Source: Komarekiella atlantica HA4396-MV6 (GTDB lineage: Bacteria > Cyanobacteriota > Cyanobacteriia > Cyanobacteriales > Nostocaceae). Taken from it: 64,000 nucleotides of DNA. Both the position numbers and the translations under genes were made by a program. The stretch is from contig JAHHHK010000011.1 in NCBI GenBank assembly GCA_019359395.1, forward strand, positions 1-64,000, in the 5' to 3' direction. The notes under the pieces were generated by a model. That model ran no database searches. It was not told the origin of the DNA and was given only the letters and a program-made list of their open reading frames with translations. Shown one piece after another: positions 60,978 through 64,000 of the stretch; position 1 is the stretch's first letter; each line of letters starts with the position of its first letter.

Positions 60978-62825
60978 CTAGAAGTTCTCAAAGTTTGCGT
61001 TCGCTTGCTTCATTTTATCCATCACCTCATCTACAGCTATAGCTCCAAGCTCCCCAGAGGCGCGGGTACGGATACTCAAGGCGTTAGTTTCGACTTCTTT
61101 AGCTCCCACAACTGCCATCACAGGTATTTTTTGCTTCTCCGCATTGCGAATCTGTTTACCTAAGCGATCGCCACTAATATCGACTTCTGCACGCATACCC
61201 AACGCTCTCATCTTCGCCACCACATCTTGAGCAAAATCTAGCTGTGCTTCACCTACTGGCAACAATCTAATTTGTACTGGCGCTAACCACAAAGGAAAGT
61301 CCCCAGCATACTCTTCAATTAAGATACCAATTAACCGTTCCAGTGAACCAAAAGGCGCACGGTGAATCATTACTGGGCGTTTGCGATCGCCATCTTCAGC
61401 GACGTACTCCAAATCAAACCGTTCTGGCAAGTTGTAATCTACTTGCACAGTCCCTAATTGCCACTCCCGCCCTAAAGCATCACTAAAAATAAAGTCGAGT
61501 TTAGGGCCATAAAAAGCTGCTTCTCCAATACCCTCAAAATGCTCCATCCCCAATTGTTGAACAGCACGACGAATAGCACCTTGGGCTTTTTCCCACGCTT
61601 CATCTGACCCGATATACTTATCACTAGCTGGATCGCGGAAACTGAGCCTAGCTTTAAAGTTCTTCAGTTGTAAACTTTTGAAAACTGACAAAATCAAATC
61701 CACAACTCTGAGGAATTCGCTGTCTAGCTGTTCTTCAGTGACGAAGAGGTGAGAATCATCCACGGTGAAACCGCGCACTCGTGTTAAACCACTCAATTCC
61801 CCTGATTGTTCGTAGCGATAAACGGTACCAAATTCCGCCAGTCGCATCGGTAGTTCCCGATAAGAACGTAACTCACTCTTATATATTTGAATGTGGAAGG
61901 GACAATTCATAGCTTTGAGAACAAAGCCTTGTTCTTGTGCCGCCGCTTCCTCACTCTCCGCCATCATTGGGAAGAGATCGTCTTTATATTTTTGCCAGTG
62001 TCCAGAGGTTTTAAATAAATCCACTCTGGCAATGTGAGGGGTGACAACCTGTTGGTATCCGCGTTTTATTTGTTCCTGCTTCAGAAAATCTTCCAAAATA
62101 CTTCGCAACAGCGTACCTTTAGGCGTCCATAAGGGTAAACCTGGGCCCACTTGGTCGGAAAATATAAATAATCCTAATTCCTTACCAAGTTTTCGGTGAT
62201 CTCGCCGCAGCGCTTCTTCTTTGCGTCGCTTGTACTCAGCAAGTTGTTCTGGGTTTTCCCAAGCAGTGGCGTAGATGCGTTGTAGCTGAGCCTTGGTTTC
62301 ATCCCCACGCCAATAAGCGCCAGCCACGCTTTCTAATTCAATAGCTTTCGGGTGTAATTCGCTGGTGTTTTCTAAATGAGGCCCAGCACATAAATCCCAC
62401 CATTCATTTCCCAGGTGGTAAATCGTGATTGGTTCCTGTTTAATATCTGCCAGGATTTCTAGCTTGTATGGTTCTTTAATTTCCTGAATTCGGCGTTCAG
62501 CTTCCTCGCGCTTGACTTCTTCCCGAATAACTGGCAGTTTGCGATTAATAATCTTTACCATCTCTTTTTGGATGGCTTTTAGATCACTTTCGCTAAATGG
62601 TTCTGGATTGTCAAAGTCATAGTAAAAACCATTTTCAATCCAAGGCCCAATTGTAACTTGCGCTTTGGGAAACAGCCTTTGTACTGCCATTGCCATCACA
62701 TGAGAAGCAGTGTGGCGAATCTTTTTTAAATTCTCCGATTCGCTGGTACGAGGTAAATACATTTTTTCAGGTTGTTCCATCTCTAAGTTTTGATCAGCGA
62801 GATTTGAAGATGATTTTGGCGACAT
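60978..62825 (-). CDS. thrS: Threonyl-tRNA synthetase
   Basis: 615 residues from the ATG at 62825; 62906 would add a 27-residue extension unlike other family starts. It lacks an N-terminal TGS domain and begins near the editing-type domain (RHTASHVMAMAVQRLFPKAQ, HxxxH-like). Class II catalytic core: motif 1 near 275-305, motif 2 (FGTVYRYEQSGE), motif 3 (HRAPFGSLERLIGIL). Zinc site Cys in MNCPFHIQIYKSELRSYREL. The C-terminal anticodon-binding domain follows. Absence of TGS is normal in cyanobacterial enzymes. Confidence 0.97.
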   Translation of the reverse strand: MSPKSSSNLADQNLEMEQPEKMYLPRTSESENLKKIRHTASHVMAMAVQRLFPKAQVTIGPWIENGFYYDFDNPEPFSESDLKAIQKEMVKIINRKLPVIREEVKREEAERRIQEIKEPYKLEILADIKQEPITIYHLGNEWWDLCAGPHLENTSELHPKAIELESVAGAYWRGDETKAQLQRIYATAWENPEQLAEYKRRKEEALRRDHRKLGKELGLFIFSDQVGPGLPLWTPKGTLLRSILEDFLKQEQIKRGYQQVVTPHIARVDLFKTSGHWQKYKDDLFPMMAESEEAAAQEQGFVLKAMNCPFHIQIYKSELRSYRELPMRLAEFGTVYRYEQSGELSGLTRVRGFTVDDSHLFVTEEQLDSEFLRVVDLILSVFKSLQLKNFKARLSFRDPASDKYIGSDEAWEKAQGAIRRAVQQLGMEHFEGIGEAAFYGPKLDFIFSDALGREWQLGTVQVDYNLPERFDLEYVAEDGDRKRPVMIHRAPFGSLERLIGILIEEYAGDFPLWLAPVQIRLLPVGEAQLDFAQDVVAKMRALGMRAEVDISGDRLGKQIRNAEKQKIPVMAVVGAKEVETNALSIRTRASGELGAIAVDEVMDKMKQANANFENF

Positions 62826-63572
62826 TGGTTGCTGAACTATTAGCGAAGTGATTGCAAAAGATAATTTACTAAGTTCGAGTTCTGAAAATCTACCCAAATA
62901 TAACATGGGTATAGTTTCTAGGTTTGTATGCTTTTACCTATAATCGATGCATGGCATCACAACAGTATACTAAAATCAGTATTAAGCATTAATTTAGTTT
63001 ACCTATAGCTGTCTTAAACATTTCTCTTTGAATACGTTTAATCACTTAATTTTTGAGCGTTGCTATTGCTTCACAATAAAATGCAGAATATTTTGATTTG
63101 TAAGCTTATTCAACTATAACTATTTTAATTTCTATAAGTTTGGCTTAATATCCAAACTGCTGAATTAATTTGTAATAAAACATGTAGAAATTTATGTTTA
63201 ATTACATTAATCTGCGTATTCCTGGAAAAAAGCAAGCTACGCGTAGTATCTCCTAGAAAAGCAGTGCAAGAAATAGATGTCTATTGACATATTGATTAAA
63301 AGACTTAATCGCTTTATCATCATAGATTACAATCTTAACTTCTAATACCTCCTTTCTGATTTTTGATTGCAATTTGTTAGCAGCTATACCCGCGGGTATA
63401 TAGACATATCTCTCAGGGATCTGTACAAAACCCTCTGTCTGACCGTACAATATTAATTGTATCTTTTGTTACACAACATCTTCTCTCTAAATTATGAGAG
63501 AAATGAGAAAAGTGTTAAGAATGGTAAATAACGTTAATATTAGTAATAAAGTTGGAAGTATGCTTCTCATTT
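62826..63572. other. AT-rich intergenic region
   Basis: About 750 bases upstream of thrS. A minus-strand frame at 63253-63450 (TTG start, 65 codons) has no supporting features. Promoters for thrS and the DUF2605 gene probably lie here. Confidence 0.4.
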
Positions 63573-63890
63573 ATGCGAGACTCTAATTTACCGGGGACTG
63601 AGTTGCTAAAGACGGTTTTGGAACCTCTGCTGGACGATTTTCAGTATTGGTTTACGCGATCGCGCGACTTTCTGGAAACCGAACACATTTCATTTATGAG
63701 TGATCAAGAGCAATCGGATTTGCTCCTGCGAGTTAAGCAGGCGCAAGAAGAACTAAATACGGCGAAGATGCTATTTGCTGCCACTGACGGGCAAGTCGGG
63801 ATTGAAATGGCAACGTTAATACCTTGGCATCAATTGGTAACAGAATGCTGGAATGTGGCAATGCGCTTCCGCCGCTCTGATGAAGTTTAA
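63573..63890 (+). CDS. DUF2605 family protein
   Basis: 105 residues from the ATG at 63573 (an upstream start at 63552 is less likely; the family begins MxDSNLP). Conserved pattern: ELLKTVLEPLLDDFQYWFTR, SDLLLRVKQAQEELNTAKML, FAATDGQVGIEMATLIPWHQ. DUF2605 is cyanobacterial and usually near DUF2973. No function known. Soluble and mostly helical. Confidence 0.85.
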   Translation: MRDSNLPGTELLKTVLEPLLDDFQYWFTRSRDFLETEHISFMSDQEQSDLLLRVKQAQEELNTAKMLFAATDGQVGIEMATLIPWHQLVTECWNVAMRFRRSDEV

Positions 63891-64000
63891 GTCCTGGTTG
63901 CATCTATTGAAAATTCGGCAAACTACTTGAAAATAGCAAGACAGTATACAAGTCGAAGAAAGAGTACAAAATCCTTAACATTGTCTTAACATCATTCGGA

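Noticed and set aside
63253-63450. Minus-strand frame of 65 codons with TTG start
   Set aside because: No ribosome-binding site, no recognised motif and an AT-rich surrounding; kept as unproven.
1-64000. tRNA or rRNA genes
   Set aside because: No T-loop or acceptor pattern was seen in the spacers by eye; a covariance-model scan would be decisive.

Overview
The window reads as chromosomal DNA of a filamentous, heterocyst-type cyanobacterium (Nostoc/Anabaena relatives). The HIP1 octamer GCGATCGC recurs throughout. Short heptamer repeats, dispersed palindromes and hairpin elements fill the spacers. The gene content is cyanobacterial: a clpR-clpP pair, an RRM gene next to rpsU, zinc-ribbon Ser/Thr kinases, DUF2605, PGM1-like ATP-grasp and MgtE. 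This assignment rests on sequence character and recalled family knowledge, not on a search.

Layout. 1-6.2 kb: the first 66 codons of a nonribosomal peptide synthetase run off the left edge (minus strand), 10 bp behind a companion gene. Then come a flavodiiron-type MBL protein, a LysR regulator divergent from an aspartoacylase, and an RRM RNA-binding protein gene carrying two in-frame stops followed by rpsU. 6.6-12.7 kb: a J-domain protein, clpR-clpP, a tandem pair of von Willebrand A proteins, and a small graveyard (truncated DUF5615 toxin, DUF433 antitoxin, frameshifted pentapeptide remnant). 12.2-20.2 kb: VOC protein, Rpn-type nuclease, PIN/TRAM membrane protein, hemW, two toxin-antitoxin pairs, a universal stress protein, pgk and a NUDIX hydrolase. 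20.4-25 kb: a 14-copy 21-bp minisatellite and two paralogous receptor-like Ser/Thr kinases. 25.3-26.8 kb: a phenylacetate-CoA-ligase-like enzyme.

27.3-37.8 kb is the most striking block: ten co-directional genes whose order and topology match a reduced type IV secretion apparatus (VirB2-, B3-, B4-, B5-, B6-, two B8-, B10- and B9-like, plus one exported protein). No relaxase, coupling ATPase or VirB11 is visible. It is the best candidate here for an uncharacterised system.

37.8-50 kb: a solute-binding lipoprotein, an M20 amidohydrolase, a secreted pentapeptide protein, a TnpB/IS605-type remnant with its right-end hairpin, a third Ser/Thr kinase, aquaporin Z, a GC-richer TetR/membrane-protein junction that looks truncated, an ATP-grasp ligase, an SDR dehydrogenase and MgtE. 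52.5-64 kb: a 1017-residue PA14/Calx-beta/sugar-dehydrogenase protein with an almost identical internal duplication, an orphan PstB-like ATPase with an altered Q-loop, a YdcF protein, a C-terminal processing protease, a glycosyltransferase, thrS and a DUF2605 protein.

No tRNA, rRNA or CRISPR array was found by eye. Functional calls come from motif recognition; start sites were adjusted where a better-placed start or ribosome-binding site was visible.
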